DNA of 64,000 nt. Source: Phytophthora hibernalis (Eukaryota; Oomycota; Peronosporomycetes; Peronosporales; Peronosporaceae). The stretch spans positions 310,001-374,000 of the forward strand of contig JAAKBF010000078.1 in assembly GCA_012656075.1 (NCBI GenBank), written 5' to 3'. Position 1 is the stretch's first letter, and every line of letters begins with the position of its first letter. The notes beneath the pieces were generated by a model, which was not told the DNA's origin, did not search any database, and saw only the letters and a list, made by a program, of their open reading frames with translations. Positions 11,301 to 22,600 of the stretch are shown here, piece by piece. The position numbers and the translations under genes are program-made.

Positions 11301-13846
11301 TCTTCATTCATTTCAAGTGCCATGGAGAGACCAACGTAGTCGTCTGTAGGGAAATCGTTGAATTCATCAACGATCGTCGACTGGATACTGCTTCTGCTGT
11401 TGCCTCTCCTTCTGCCATGATCTCTTCGAGCTTCTCCAGTGAGCCCTCCGTCCATCGGTCCAATGAACTGAAGGCGAAGCTTGAGTGCGAATCTCATCGT
11501 AGTCAGATTCCGACAGTGGACTGCAGTCGCTGGACAACTCACGGTTTGCGTCGCGAAGAGACTGCGCTGTGGCATTCCACTGCAAGAAAATCAAGCAGCA
11601 GGGAGGAATGGAGCACGGAAGCCACACCGTAAAGATGTAGAACCACGGGTACGCAATACCGCGTGTGGTGCGTGAAATGATCTGCACAACCCATGAGAGG
11701 AGATACACCAGCGTGACGATGCCGATAAGCGCGTAGTACAGCCGCAAGGCCTTCACCAAAACAACTTGGTGAGGACCCGAGGCGTTGCCAAGCAGCAACT
11801 TGCCGCGACGCATAACCATCACGCCCAGAGCCATGACAACAAACGTAAGTACAAGGAAGATGCCATACGTGACCGATGTCATGACCAGGAAAAAGTTGTC
11901 GTCGTCTTCTGCGTAGCACGCCCACAGGTAGCCCTGAATCTCCGAAAAGACAGTGGCGGACGTGTCTGAATTTACGTTGCACTGCTGATACGCGAGCGTG
12001 GTGACATCGTTCTCGGAGTCATATACTCGCGAGATCAATGTTCGGTAGTTGAGCAGGTAGCCGATCTGGAATGCGTAGAAGAGCAAGTTTAGCACTACAA
12101 AAGCCACCGTAGCCGTAACCTTGGGCAACTTTCGAAGGCGCAAGCTAAGAACAGTTCCCCAGTGGAAGCACACAGCCGTAAGCATCGTGAACGTAAAGCA
12201 CAGATACGCGTGCATGATGTAGAAATACGTGCTACCGCGAGTGAAGAACCACACGAAGTTGTTCACGATAGACGTGCACAGAGCCAACACGGTGCAGATA
12301 GCTGTAATATCCGTCCAGATGGAACCTAAAGAGAATGACAGTCCGTTTTTCCGAATAGCCACGCTACAAAACGCTAGCGATCCCACGAGGACGACCATAG
12401 TCACGTAGTTGTACGGACTCGCAGTAGATCCAAGCGTCAGATACACCGAGATGGCCGAGAATGTGCCGTCGATAATCAACAGGTCTTCCGGGTTGCGGAT
12501 TTCAATGGTAGTAGCATCCAATCCAGAGAACGCAACCGACGGATTTTTCACCGTGTCCACGCCAAGACTAACCCATCCAATCGAGATCGGCTCTTCCACG
12601 ATAAGCGTCCACGAATTGTCCGAGTACGAGTACGTTGCCGACGTGAAATTTTGGTTCCGCTTCCTTCAGTCTCTGTTGTTGTGGCCACCGCCAAAGCGAA
12701 GAAGTCGTCTTCAGACACAGTCGTGAGGGGGTAAAGTTCCCACGACCAGACGGCATCAGCAGTAAATCCCCACTTGGAGCCAAACGTCAGCTTGATGGAG
12801 CTGTCCACCGGGATGTTAGCGTCCGTGTAGAACGTGAGGCTGGCGTTGCCCGAGTTGCCTGGGTAAATGTTTTCCGGGAGGAATGATCCGCTCGAAAGCG
12901 TCGCGGTAGTCAAGTCCGTAACACGCACGTACGTGTCGAAAGCGGTGTTCTCCGAGTCGTTGAAAATGAAATACACGGGCGTAAGGTTCGACGTGGTCGT
13001 GTACGTAACATTGGCCGATACGTCCGCGCTGTCATTCATACCGGTCGGCGTCACCACGCCGTCAAAAATGAACACGAACGTGTCGTTTGTCTGGTAGTCC
13101 TCGGTGATATCCACCGTCAAGTACGTCCTGTTCCCTCCCAGGAACGTCGAGACCTCACAAGTCGTGCTCTCACGCTGCGTGGTCGCAGTCGAATTGGGCG
13201 GTCGTTCCAAGTAGCACGAGCAGTCCTCAGAAAAGTTATACCCGGGCGGGTTGGCCAGCATGATCTGGTGCACCGTGTAGGTCTGTCCATCCATGCCGTC
13301 GGGATAAAACACGTCCAAGAAGTCGGTGGGCGTGATGCTGACGCCGAACGTGCCGTTGGTCTGTCCCGGGTAGTTGTGCTCCACTCCTCGCCAGACGTTG
13401 GAGTCCAGTACGAGGCCGTGGCAGCACTCGTCTGTGCACGTCCAGTCGTACCCCTCCGTGTAGTACCATAACCCCTGTCCGTTGCAGAAGGCCTGCTTGT
13501 TCGTGTCGTTCTGGCACGTGGGGAAGGCCACGCACGGGTACCACGCCTGGTGGTTCTGCGACTTGCGGCCGCTGTACTCGCAGCACGGCAGGCCGCTGCA
13601 CTCTCCGTGCGCCGTCCCGAACAAGTCGCGCGGCTGGTCTTCGTGGCAGCACGTGAGTGACAGGTCTGCGTCTCCTGCTGCTGCGTCCGAGGAGCTGCTG
13701 GTGACGCAGCAGGCGGAGCAGTCGTCCGCCTCCGTCGTGTCCGTCGTTATGGAGCCTGCAGTGGACGATGACACACTTTGGCCCTGTATCCTGAGGCCCA
13801 GCAGCGCCAGCGCCAGCAGCAGCAACTGCGGTCTCCGTCTCCGCAT
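8328..13846 (-). CDS. GPCR-INPP4 fusion (GPCR-bigram): Cys-rich ectodomain, seven TM helices, C2-like region, inositol-polyphosphate 4-phosphatase
   Basis: Starts at the ATG at 13846 with a signal peptide (MRRRRPQLLLLALALLGLRI). A roughly 400-residue ectodomain follows, with many cysteines and N-glycosylation sequons (DDCSACCVTSSSS, SGLPCCEYSGRK, DECCHGLVLDSN). Seven hydrophobic helices lie at about 12,440-11,560 (for example NYVTMVVLVGSLAFCSV, FFLVMTSVTYGIFLVLTFVV, WFYIFTVWLPCSIPPCCL). An acidic helix (EKLEEIMAEGEATAEAV) leads into a C2-like domain (VGLSMALEMNEDF). The C-terminal part, after a Ser-rich low-complexity stretch, carries CKSAKDRTGMS, the CX5R signature of type I/II phosphatidylinositol-3,4-bisphosphate 4-phosphatases, about 60 residues before the stop. 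Expected role: a surface receptor directly coupled to PI(3,4)P2 4-phosphatase activity. One-base losses near 12,651, 11,481, about 11,370 and 9,826 break the frame; both sides of each remain coding. No introns seen. Confidence 0.85.
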
Positions 13847-16147
13847 CGTCCAGCTACCTATATACACGCTGAAGGCTGGCCCGCGGACGATATAATACGC
13901 GGAGGAAGTGATGACCTTCGTCCGTCGTTGGGCAGCGCCTCTGCGTGTCGATTTTCGGGAATAACGGCTGCTCACTGGCGCTCAGTATGGGCGGCGCTCT
14001 AAATTTAGACCTTGTCTGAGCGGGTCCCGTCGTGACGCGAGGGACAGAGACGGGCGTTTTATGACGTGACGAACTGCGTTGTCCCAGGGTATTAGATTTG
14101 ACGTTGGTATGCAGTTGTTAATGACGTAAATGAATTGCGGAGGGTGTACTGTATAACTAATTTATAAATTGTGACAGTCTTTTGACGCGCTGATCGGTTC
14201 AGACTCGCGCCGACCGACTCTTTGGACTTGTTCCGGCCCATCATTGGCTGTAATTGTACTCGTGTCGGTTCGTAACAACGGCATCTCAGGCTTGCTTTTG
14301 ATGAGCGAAGTTGTGGTGAACATCTTAGTTGCGTCGTGCCGTTGCCAGCTCTAAGCTGTAGGCTGCCTACAGCGCCTACTAGACACGCGCTTACCGGTAA
14401 GCTAAGCTGATGCAGGGTGATAATATGGCGCAATTTAGACGCTATGCCGTTTCTCAGTTGAACGGACGTTTCACTATAGTGCGATTGTCCACCGTTGGCA
14501 AGTAACCCTCAAGGACTGCAACTGCTGTAACACTGAAAGGCATTGCCAACACCGTGGTGTGCAAGCTATTACATCAATTGAAGTACTACATGTAGTACTG
14601 TACATTCATAGCAGGACAGCACAGACGCTGAGTTTTCCTTGGCATGATCATGATCGAATGATAAAGAAATGTATGCGAGGGCGTGTGCACCACAGTGCAA
14701 GCTGCAGCATTCCACTGGCGTGGCAGTAGATCCTCAGAGTCGAGAGAAGTCGTAACAAGTGTCCTTGATCTTCGACCGCTAGAACGTCGGGACCTAAGGC
14801 TGCGTGTGTGTATTGAAATGATAGTAACAAGTGCAAGTTGAAGACCTTCACTCCTCATTTCCGAACTGCAGAGATGATCCGCAGCGTCATGCGCTTCGCC
14901 TTGCCATATACTTCATGAAGCGTGGCTGCAGTTTTATCTCTTAACGATTCGTCATGGGCTTCTCTTTCCTTCGAGTCCAGCTTTAGTGCCAGTTATCGCA
15001 GTAATGAAGACGTACCAGAGCAAGGAGGAGGAGGTGGAAGATGGACGCGGAGTTCTCGCACGGTGTGTCAACCCACGTGTCGAATCCGAAGCAGTTGCTG
15101 GCGGAGCAGTGCTTCTAGGAGCTGAACTTCGAGAGTCCGTGTCTGTCAATGGACTCGAGGGATCGCTGCTGGCTGTGGTGGATGCGGTGTGCATTGTTCA
15201 AGGTAGACATGATTATCCATAGAAGACTTCTTGAACTTACTGAGGCGTAACTGACGTTGCTGTTGGGTATTGCAGTGATCAAACACATGGAGCCGTCTCA
15301 AGAATGTGATGAGGTACCAAGCTGCAGCTCGTGAAGTGCTTTTGGGGGTTCCTGGCCAGTATTCATGATGTGTGCGGCTTAGTTGACCGCGTTGCTGTTT
15401 GAAGCGCAGCAGCATTGCTGTGGAAACAAGAATGCCAGTATGGCGACCTGACTGCTACGAGCCCTCAGCGGCATCACTAACGGACTGCGTCGATACCACG
15501 AACAACGATACGGGATGGCAAGGGGAAACTAGCACCAGTTAAGGCATCTCCGTCCAAGCTCATTCAGGAGAGCCTAGTCAACTTAGGGGCTGCTAACAAC
15601 CCAACCGAACGATTAAGGTCAAACCACATATTACGTATTAGGGAGTCTGTTTGGCCACAGTTCGCTATTACATGTACGTATTTCGCTCTCGTATTTCAAT
15701 CTGTGAATATCACCGTTGTTGGCCTGCCAGGTTTCACCCGTCAAAAACAACCTCACATACAAACTCAAGCGTTTCCGCCGTATTCCATTTGTTCCAAGAT
15801 CGGTCAAATAGATAGCAGCGTACCTGAAGTAGCCGCCATTGAATATCAAACAACCAATCGCTTGTGTCATCAACTTGCTCACGTACTTGATCTCCACGTA
15901 CGCAGCGCTCTAGACTTGCAGCTCTGACTTGAGCTACTCAATTGCGAAACGATCTGAGAATGGAGAGCACTAAACAACTGCGTACCATTCGTGCAGTAGG
16001 AAACTGCTCACAAGGCTCGTTGTTTTGCTCGTGTGCGAGCCTGCTAAAACTCTCTTAATGTTGTTTTTGCTCTTGACGATTAGGGTCCCCTGTCAAACCC
16101 GATATGAGATGGCTACACATTGAAGAAGAATCTGCACGGTCGCAACC
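13847..16147. other. Intergenic region, no supported gene
   Basis: About 2.3 kb between divergent genes. Short open frames occur on both strands (for example 14,952-15,222) but none has a recognisable domain, codon pattern or splice structure that I can support. TACATGTA occurs at about 14,587 and 15,669. This stretch must hold the promoters of the GPCR-INPP4 gene and the legumain gene. Confidence 0.5.
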
Positions 16148-16161
16148 CATTCGCCATTTCT
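16148..16161 (+). promoter_or_regulatory. Oomycete Inr-like core promoter element before the legumain gene
   Basis: The string CATTCGCCATTTC, about 20 bp before the ATG at 16171, resembles the oomycete initiator (CATTYYNCAWTT) with one mismatch. It implies a very short 5' leader, which is common in oomycetes. Recognised by eye only. Confidence 0.45.
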
Positions 16162-16170
16162 TCCTCCGAG

Positions 16171-17610
16171 ATGGCGGCTCTCCTCGCTCTACTGCTCTTA
16201 GCGCCTCTCGTAGCTGCCGAGCACTGGGCGGTCATCGTGGTCGGCTCCAGCGGCTACAGTAACTACCGCCATCAAGCCGACGGTTGCCACGCCTACCATG
16301 TCGTGCGACGTCACGGTATCCCGGCCGAGAACGTGGTGCTCATGATGTACGACGACGTGGCCTGGCACGAGAGCAACCCGTACCCGGGCCAGCTCTTCAA
16401 CAAACCCACGACCCAGAACGCCGTGCAGCCCGTGGACGTGTACAAAGACTGCAAAGTGGACTTCCGCGGGGTGGAAGTGACTCCCGAGACCTTCTTGAAC
16501 GTCATCACGGGCAACAGCTCCGGAGCTTTCAACAAGAAAGTGCTCAACAGCACAGCAGACGACCGCGTGTTCATCAACTTTGTGGACCACGGCTCGCGTG
16601 GCAACGTCTACTTCCCGCACTTGAAGCCGCTGACAGCTGCGAGGCTCAAGGACGCCATGCGCACAATGTACAGCAAGAAAATGTACAAGGAGCTCGTGTT
16701 CTACATGGAAGGTAAGTAGTCCCTTCGACAATATTTGTGTAGATATTGACTTTTTTGTTGTTGGACAGCCTGCGAGTCGGGGTCGATGTTCTCGGACAGC
16801 TTCATGAAGAGCATCAATGCGTACGTGACGACGGCTGCGAACGGTTTCGAGTCTTCGTGGGCGGCCTACTGTCCACCGCTGGATGTAGTGGATGGCGAGC
16901 GTATCGGTTCATGTCTGGGTGATCTGTACTCTATCAACTGGATGGAAGACAGTGACCTCACGGACCTGTCGGGAGAGTCGCTCAAAACGCAGTTCCACCG
17001 CGTGAAGAACGAGACCACCAAGAGCCATGTCAAGTCGTTCGGGCCGTCCAAGCTCAGCCAGGAGATTGTGGGCAACTACCAGTCCACGTACGACAAGAGC
17101 TCCAATGGCGACGAGTCCAGCAGCGACGACACCGACACACACTCAGCAATTGAAAATGTGGTGTCTGGTGTTGACAGTGCAGTGGATGCACGCGACGTCG
17201 ACGTTGTCGTGGCATTCTACCAGTATCTGAGAGCTGCACCAGGCAAAGATCGACGCGCGCTGGCAGATGAACTCACGGCAATAGTTCAAGCGCGTGAAAC
17301 TGCTGACGAGGTGTTCGAGACGATCCGCGCGCTGTACGAGCAGCAGACGGAAGTTCCGTTGCTTCAAGTTGAAGAGCCCAAGAATTTCAATTGCCACGAA
17401 GAAGCCACGCGATCCTTCGAAACGTCATGCGCTTTTACTGGTGGACTCACCAGCTACAGTCTGAAGTACGTCGGGATGTTGATGGATCTTTGCGAGTCGT
17501 CATTGCACCAAGACGCGGTGCTTTCCATGGTGCACACTGCTTGCACTGTGGTCGCGAACCGGCACACGTTTGGTAGTGTATTTGACACCAATGTAGCCAT
17601 GGTGAACTGA
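16171..17610 (+). CDS. Legumain-type asparaginyl endopeptidase (peptidase family C13)
   Basis: A secreted or vacuolar cysteine protease that cleaves after Asn. Translation is taken from the ATG at 16171, which gives a signal peptide (MAALLALLLLAPLVAA) directly followed by HWAVIVVGSSGYSNYRHQAD, the family's first strand. The catalytic His is in FVDHGSRG. The catalytic Cys is in EACESGSMF, which spans a 57-nt intron (16712-16768): exon 1 ends in the first base of the Ala codon. YSINWMEDSD is another strongly conserved legumain block and supports the S1 pocket. The C-terminal half contains an acidic Ser-rich linker (SSNGDESSSDDTDTHS) and a Cys-containing prodomain. The predicted protein is 460 residues, normal for the family, and both exons are intact. 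A role in the vacuole or in host interaction cannot be decided. Confidence 0.92.
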
Positions 17611-18167
17611 GTCAGAAAACGGTACGATGTACCGGAAAAATGATTGGACACAATTCAATCTGCACCTTGGGCTTTTCAGTCTCATTCGGCGTTTTGCCTT
17701 GGCAAGCGACATTGATTGAGGAAGAGGAAACTTGTTCGTTCATGCTGCGTGTGGGTCCCTAAGCGAAGTGTTCACAATGATACTAAATATGATATAATGA
17801 GTCTGATGCCGGGTGACACCGGCTCGTGCGGACAAATTCTTGCTGAGTGAATGCAATCAAATGTTGTACCTTTAGTGGTAGAGCGCGTTGGGCCTTCTTG
17901 CAGATCAATGCTTCTGCTCCGTAAACAATTCATGTAGTCTTGGCTAGATTTAGTTGCAGAAAGCGCTACATGCTTAAAGCTGTCGAAGAAGCTTTGCGTA
18001 AGCTTTTGTTGTTACATGCCCACCGCACTCAAACGCTTCTGAGCTCCACTGGTATGCACAGTGGCAGTAGCGCGAACATGTTGACACAATGACTGCAGGT
18101 TTCGGAGAAAAGAAATCTATGCACGTGTTCAAATACAATAGCACTACCGCCACACACACATTATCCC
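17611..18167. other. Intergenic region between convergent genes
   Basis: Nothing recognisable beyond the 3' ends of the legumain gene and of the ankyrin gene on the other strand. A tRNA-like phrase at about 17,876 does not fold into a tRNA. Confidence 0.5.
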
Positions 18168-18807
18168 TCAGGGACCCTCGAGTTCAACGCCGTTCGGGAA
18201 GCCCTCCTCCTCCTCTTCCAAAATCCTGCTCGACTTCTCGGCGCCCAGGTTCTCGTACAACGTCTTGAGCTCTTCGTGTTCGTCTTCGATCGCAACGTCG
18301 TATGACTATTGGGCATCGACACCATGTCAGACGCAGCACTTCCTGCACCATACACAACAACCACTTAACGCACCGTCTGGCCCTCGGAGTTGCGCGCGTT
18401 CAGGTCCGCGCCGTGCTCCAGCAGCAGCTTGGCGCACTCGACCGTCTCACATCGGTGCAGTGGCGTGTCCATCTCGTTGTCGCCTGCAGCATCCAGTAGC
18501 TCGTGAGTCTTCACTCGTCACCCCATAAAAACACAACAACTCACCCAGCTGAGCATGCGCGCCACTAGCCAGCAGGACCACCACCAGTTCCATGTGGTTG
18601 TAGCTCACGGCCGCTTGCCTGTCCAATCAAACGCACACCAGTTCAAAACCCATCAGTTCTCTGCAACCACAATGCAATCGCCAGCACCAACTCACAGCGG
18701 TGTGTATCCATATTCATCCTTGGCATTCACGTCACCCCACTGGCCAGAAACGCCCGGACGCTCTCCACGTCGCCGTCACTCGCCGCCGTCCAAACGTTCA
18801 CGGTCAT
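18168..18807 (-). CDS. Small ankyrin-repeat protein (yeast YCR051W / fission yeast Ank1 type)
   Basis: Reconstructed from four exons: 18807-18696, 18618-18545, 18483-18374 and 18305-18168. The start MTVNVWTAASDGDVESVRAF and the pattern GYTPLQAAVSYNHMELVVVL then DTPLHRCETVECAKLLLEHG and ADLNARNSEGQT give three ankyrin units. The acidic tail ends EEEEEGFPNGVELEGP. The introns (77, 61 and 68 nt) have GT..AG ends and join the frames exactly. The order of units and the start W-x-AASDG closely follow a conserved single-domain ankyrin family found across fungi and protists, which probably acts as a protein-binding adaptor. Exon 1 needs one extra base near 18733, in a run of four G on the coding strand, between FLASG and DVNAKDEYGYTPL. 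Function in the cell is unknown. Confidence 0.8.
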
Positions 18808-19141
18808 GTTCGATGGCATCGAAGCGATTCAATTCTAACTGACGACCATCTGAATATAGTCATCAAATCTGAGTATAGTCCTTTCATCTGATTCCAACTA
18901 AAAAATATCCGAAATTGAGAACCCAGAAAGCTGGAAAATGGGGAGACGCGCGGGTGAAGAACACGACGCAGGACGAGCGCCAGGCGATGGTGCTGGTCGT
19001 ACAGCAGCATCTGCTTGAGACGGGCAAGAAGGACTTCAAGGCCGTGTGTGAGGAGCACTCTGGCTGGAAGCGCCGGACGGTCTCGCACTATAATACTACA
19101 GTCTGTTCCAGAGCTTGCAGCCCAAGCGTCGCTGCATCACC

Positions 19142-19584
19142 ATGAACCCCTTGCGAGGCAGCACACTTCCAGCCGCCAGGACCCCGTACAACAACCCGTC
19201 CGAGGAGGCGCCTCTGGATCATGAGGAGGGGGAGCAGTGGTTTTCAAGAACCCAGAGGCGTTTAACGAGATGGTGCACTACCACTGGTACCTTGGACTAG
19301 GCGGTAAACCGCACGGAACAATGGACATTTCCATCACGTCCACTACGGACGATGAAATTGGTGAGGCCATTGTGGAAGCTCACGCAAAGGGCTGCACCAT
19401 TCGCATGATAGTCGACCAAACGAATGCTCGACGCACCTTGAAATGGCTTCGTAAATTTAAAGACGCCGGGATCTCCGTCAAGATTGGACGCACGGCCAGC
19501 ATCGCATGGGCAATGGCGAAGTTTTTTGTATTATACGGATTATTGTGTTACGTGCTTGCGCCGAACTCTAATAACCATCCATGA
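19142..19584 (+). pseudogene. Phospholipase D-like (HKD family) gene, N-terminal half, cut off by the LINE
   Basis: From the ATG at 19142 (MNPLRGSTLPAARTPYNNP) a frame with one lost base in the G-run near 19230 leads to AVVFKNPEAFNEMVHYHW, TMDISITSTTDDEIGEAIVE and GCTIRMIVDQTNARRTLKW. This is the strand-helix-strand core of small PLD-like proteins related to mitochondrial cardiolipin hydrolase. The HxKxxxxD motif should follow, but here reads MAKFFVLY, with the catalytic His and Asp both replaced. Homology ends within about 10 codons and LINE sequence begins. The missing C-terminal half appears to lie beyond the LINE at 28,941-29,201. With the active site lost and the gene split, it is unlikely to be functional. 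Confidence 0.6.
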
Positions 19585-19645
19585 TCAGCTATTCCGTCCA
19601 ACCATGTACGTGTCCTCCTTCACCTTCTCCTTCCTCTGGCCCATC

Positions 19646-22600
19646 TTATCTACCCCCGTGGGCGGTCCTGTACGCCCTGTTCCAATCCATTCCCGTTTGT
19701 TCCCACCAGTGCCGCACGTCCTCTCGTTGCCTACTTTCGGCCCCATGAAGCAAGTCATGTACCTCTTGACCTGTCTCCGTATCTAGTGTAACACTCCTTT
19801 GATTGTCCATCGCGAAATTTGCAGTCCAGTCCGCTGCCGTATTGAACTGTCGATAGTGGTAACTCCATGAGGCCACTTGGCAGACCTCCGCCAACCTTTG
19901 CGAAATCCTGTACCAATGCTGCATTATCTTGATTTTGGTTTTTCTTGTTCTTCATCCATCCAATGATCAGAGCGCTGTCTCCTACTATGTGTATATGATT
20001 CCAATTCTTCTTCACCGCCTTCGCCAGTAGCCGCTGGAGGCCCACGAATTCGGTCACGTTGTTAGTCGTCGATGCTCCACCCAAAGCTGTGGCTGCGACC
20101 CACTTCAGTATAACACGTGCTTCTGCTGTCTCTGCTTCTCGATCGAGCTCAATGTCTAATACTACGCTACCGCTGCCTCCCGGCCCAGGGTTGCCACGCG
20201 ATCCCCCTTAAAAAACGACCTTGATAGCAGCACTGCCCCGCACCCTGACTGCGCCCTCGTGAACCCGTCGACTCCATTGAGTTAGGAGGAAATTGACCGC
20301 ACTTATTCTCGGTGCCGACTCTGCAGTGAGGGGAACCAGCTCCATCTTGTGACGTCGCCCTGCTTCGACTATCCCCTGTCTAAGTGCTTCCTTTGCTTCC
20401 ACCATAGTTATCGTCTGAGTACTTAGTGTGTGTACCCGGTTAACGTTTCAGCGCCAGATTGCTGTGATTGTGAGTGCGCAACCCCCGCCCACAAGTCCTG
20501 TATACTATCCGTCATGTCTTCCCATTCCTCGTCAGTGTGTCGTGCTTCCCATTGTGTGATCCACTCCGGTAATTGTCGTAGTTGAAAACTGAAGATATCA
20601 TGAAGGGCTGCGGTCCTGGACCTCTTCCTCTCAGCTCTGTCAGTTATCTCCCCTTCCAGCAAGTGAGTAGGATGTTCCAAAAATCAGCCGCCTCTTTGCA
20701 CTCCCATATCAAATGTTCTGATCCTTGGGTCGTTAACTCTTGACACGAGGTCGCGGGACAGTTGAAGCGCTGCTCCTTATCCACCCACATGCGTAATCTC
20801 CCCATTTAAACCTCATACTAAATAAGCGGGCACCCCTGTCAAAGTGTTCAGCTTCTCCCAACTCAGTTGCTCCAGGGCTGCTCCTATGCCCTCGTGTTGC
20901 TTTCTCCACTGGTCTTCCATCTTGGTTTGGCCCTCTGTGGCCTTCTTCCTCTGTTTCCGCCTGATCCGGTCCTTAAATGCCTTTCTGATCATCGTCCATC
21001 GTCGTTTGCCTACTGAGTCGAGATATCCATGGGTGGGGAACCACTATAGCTTTTTCTACCGGCACCTTGATCCATTTAGCCACCACCTCCTGAGCCGACT
21101 CCTTTCCTGAGTCCCGTGGCACCTTCTTCCTGTTGAAGCCCCATGTGTGGACCAGGTCAGGTGTGTCCTCTTTTGACAGTGCAAAGAGTTGATGCTGATC
21201 TGCTAGCGGGTGAATTATCACGACCTCATCCTCCTGTCTCCCCCTGAAGACCACCTCGGGAAAGTTAGCTATGATGTTGCTGCACAGTTCTTTGCATGTG
21301 ATCGCAACGAGGGGTTCCAATGGGCATGTGTGCTGTACAGGTTGGAAACGTACATGACCAACTCCCAACCATGTGATTTGCAACAAGTTCTGGAGTTCGA
21401 CCTGCGCAGTGTTTAAACCCAACCTCGAAAATTGCTGCCACTGCAGCCGCATACCATCGTTGTCCCAAAAACACATAGCCCGTAGGTCCAGCCGCTTCAA
21501 CCCTTCCTTCAAAAATTCTCCTCTCTCTCGTCTTCTTTTGTTCTTTATTGTCCTGAGTTCGTCAATGACCGTTTGTGGACAGGCAACCACTAATCCGTCA
21601 TTGTGCCATCGAAAAGTAACACCCGCGGATGCTCGCAGTTGCCGCCACACTAGTTGGCCGTCTTGTTCGCTCATTGGTTCGAGTTGTCCTCTTTTGTGTA
21701 GTTCCCACTGCACCCATTCATAGCCCTGTGCTCCATAGTCCTGCCTTGTGAATGCCTACTGGCTCCTTAAGCTGGGGTATGATCTGTCCTCGATATTCCC
21801 CTTCACGCTGCTGCAATAGTTCACCTGTGATGTGAATGAGTGGCTTGTTGGCTAGAGCCCAGTCCGCTACTGTGGTGTCACTCATCGCCATCAACTCCGT
21901 CGCCAGATTCGGTACCCCAAGCCCTCCCTCCTTGCTCGGCAATTCTGTTAGCTCCACCCTGCTGGGGTGTGCTCTGGTTGCGAGAAAGATGACTTCCACA
22001 CGTAGTTGCGAATGCGCTTGTCCGCTTGAGTGATGATATCTGGAGATGGCCATGCGTGCCTAGCTACATACAAAACTTTGGGTATGACTATGGCTGTTGC
22101 AATCGTGGCACGTTGTTGTGCAGTGTTGGTTTTTCTTCTGCTAACACCAATCTGGTGGTTAGTGCCTGGAATGCCCGGTCCCAAGCGGATGCTACCGTGT
22201 CGCCGGAACCGGCCACATGGCCCAGATACTTTGCTGAATGTACTTCCTTGACCCGTTGGTGTGTTGAAGCCTCGTCATGAGTGTTGGAATGGCCCGTGGC
22301 TCCAGTAACCCCTAGCCGAATGGCGACTGATTTCCGTACATTAAGCATCAGCCCGGATACCCTCGAGAATCGTTCCACCGCCGCTATTGTTGCTTCTTGC
22401 ATTTCCGCCGTCGCGATATAGATCGCAGTGTCATCGGCATATCCGCCACTTGGAGTAATGCCACCGCCTTGTCCTGTATTAATTGGATCCCTTGTAGTCT
22501 CCGATCCGACTCTACCTCGTCATACAGTAGGTCGACCGCGATGATAAAGAGTAGCGGTGCCAACGAGCATCCCTGTCATATCCCGCTTGTGACTCCAATC

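Noticed and set aside
13236..13652. 138-residue minus-strand frame
   Set aside because: Alternative-phase shadow within the GPCR ectodomain.
14952..15222. Overlapping open frames on both strands
   Set aside because: Neither has a family motif, supported start or splice structure; Ser/Pro-rich on one strand and low-information on the other.
17870..17945. tRNA-like phrase (TAGTGGTAGAGCGC)
   Set aside because: The D-arm-like string is present, but no matching T-arm, acceptor stem or anticodon stem can be formed around it.
18935..19097. Short plus-strand frame with a helix-turn-helix transposase look (QDERQAMVLVVQQHLLETGK)
   Set aside because: No proper start, about 50 residues only, and no continuation; could be a remnant of a DNA transposase, but too little to call.
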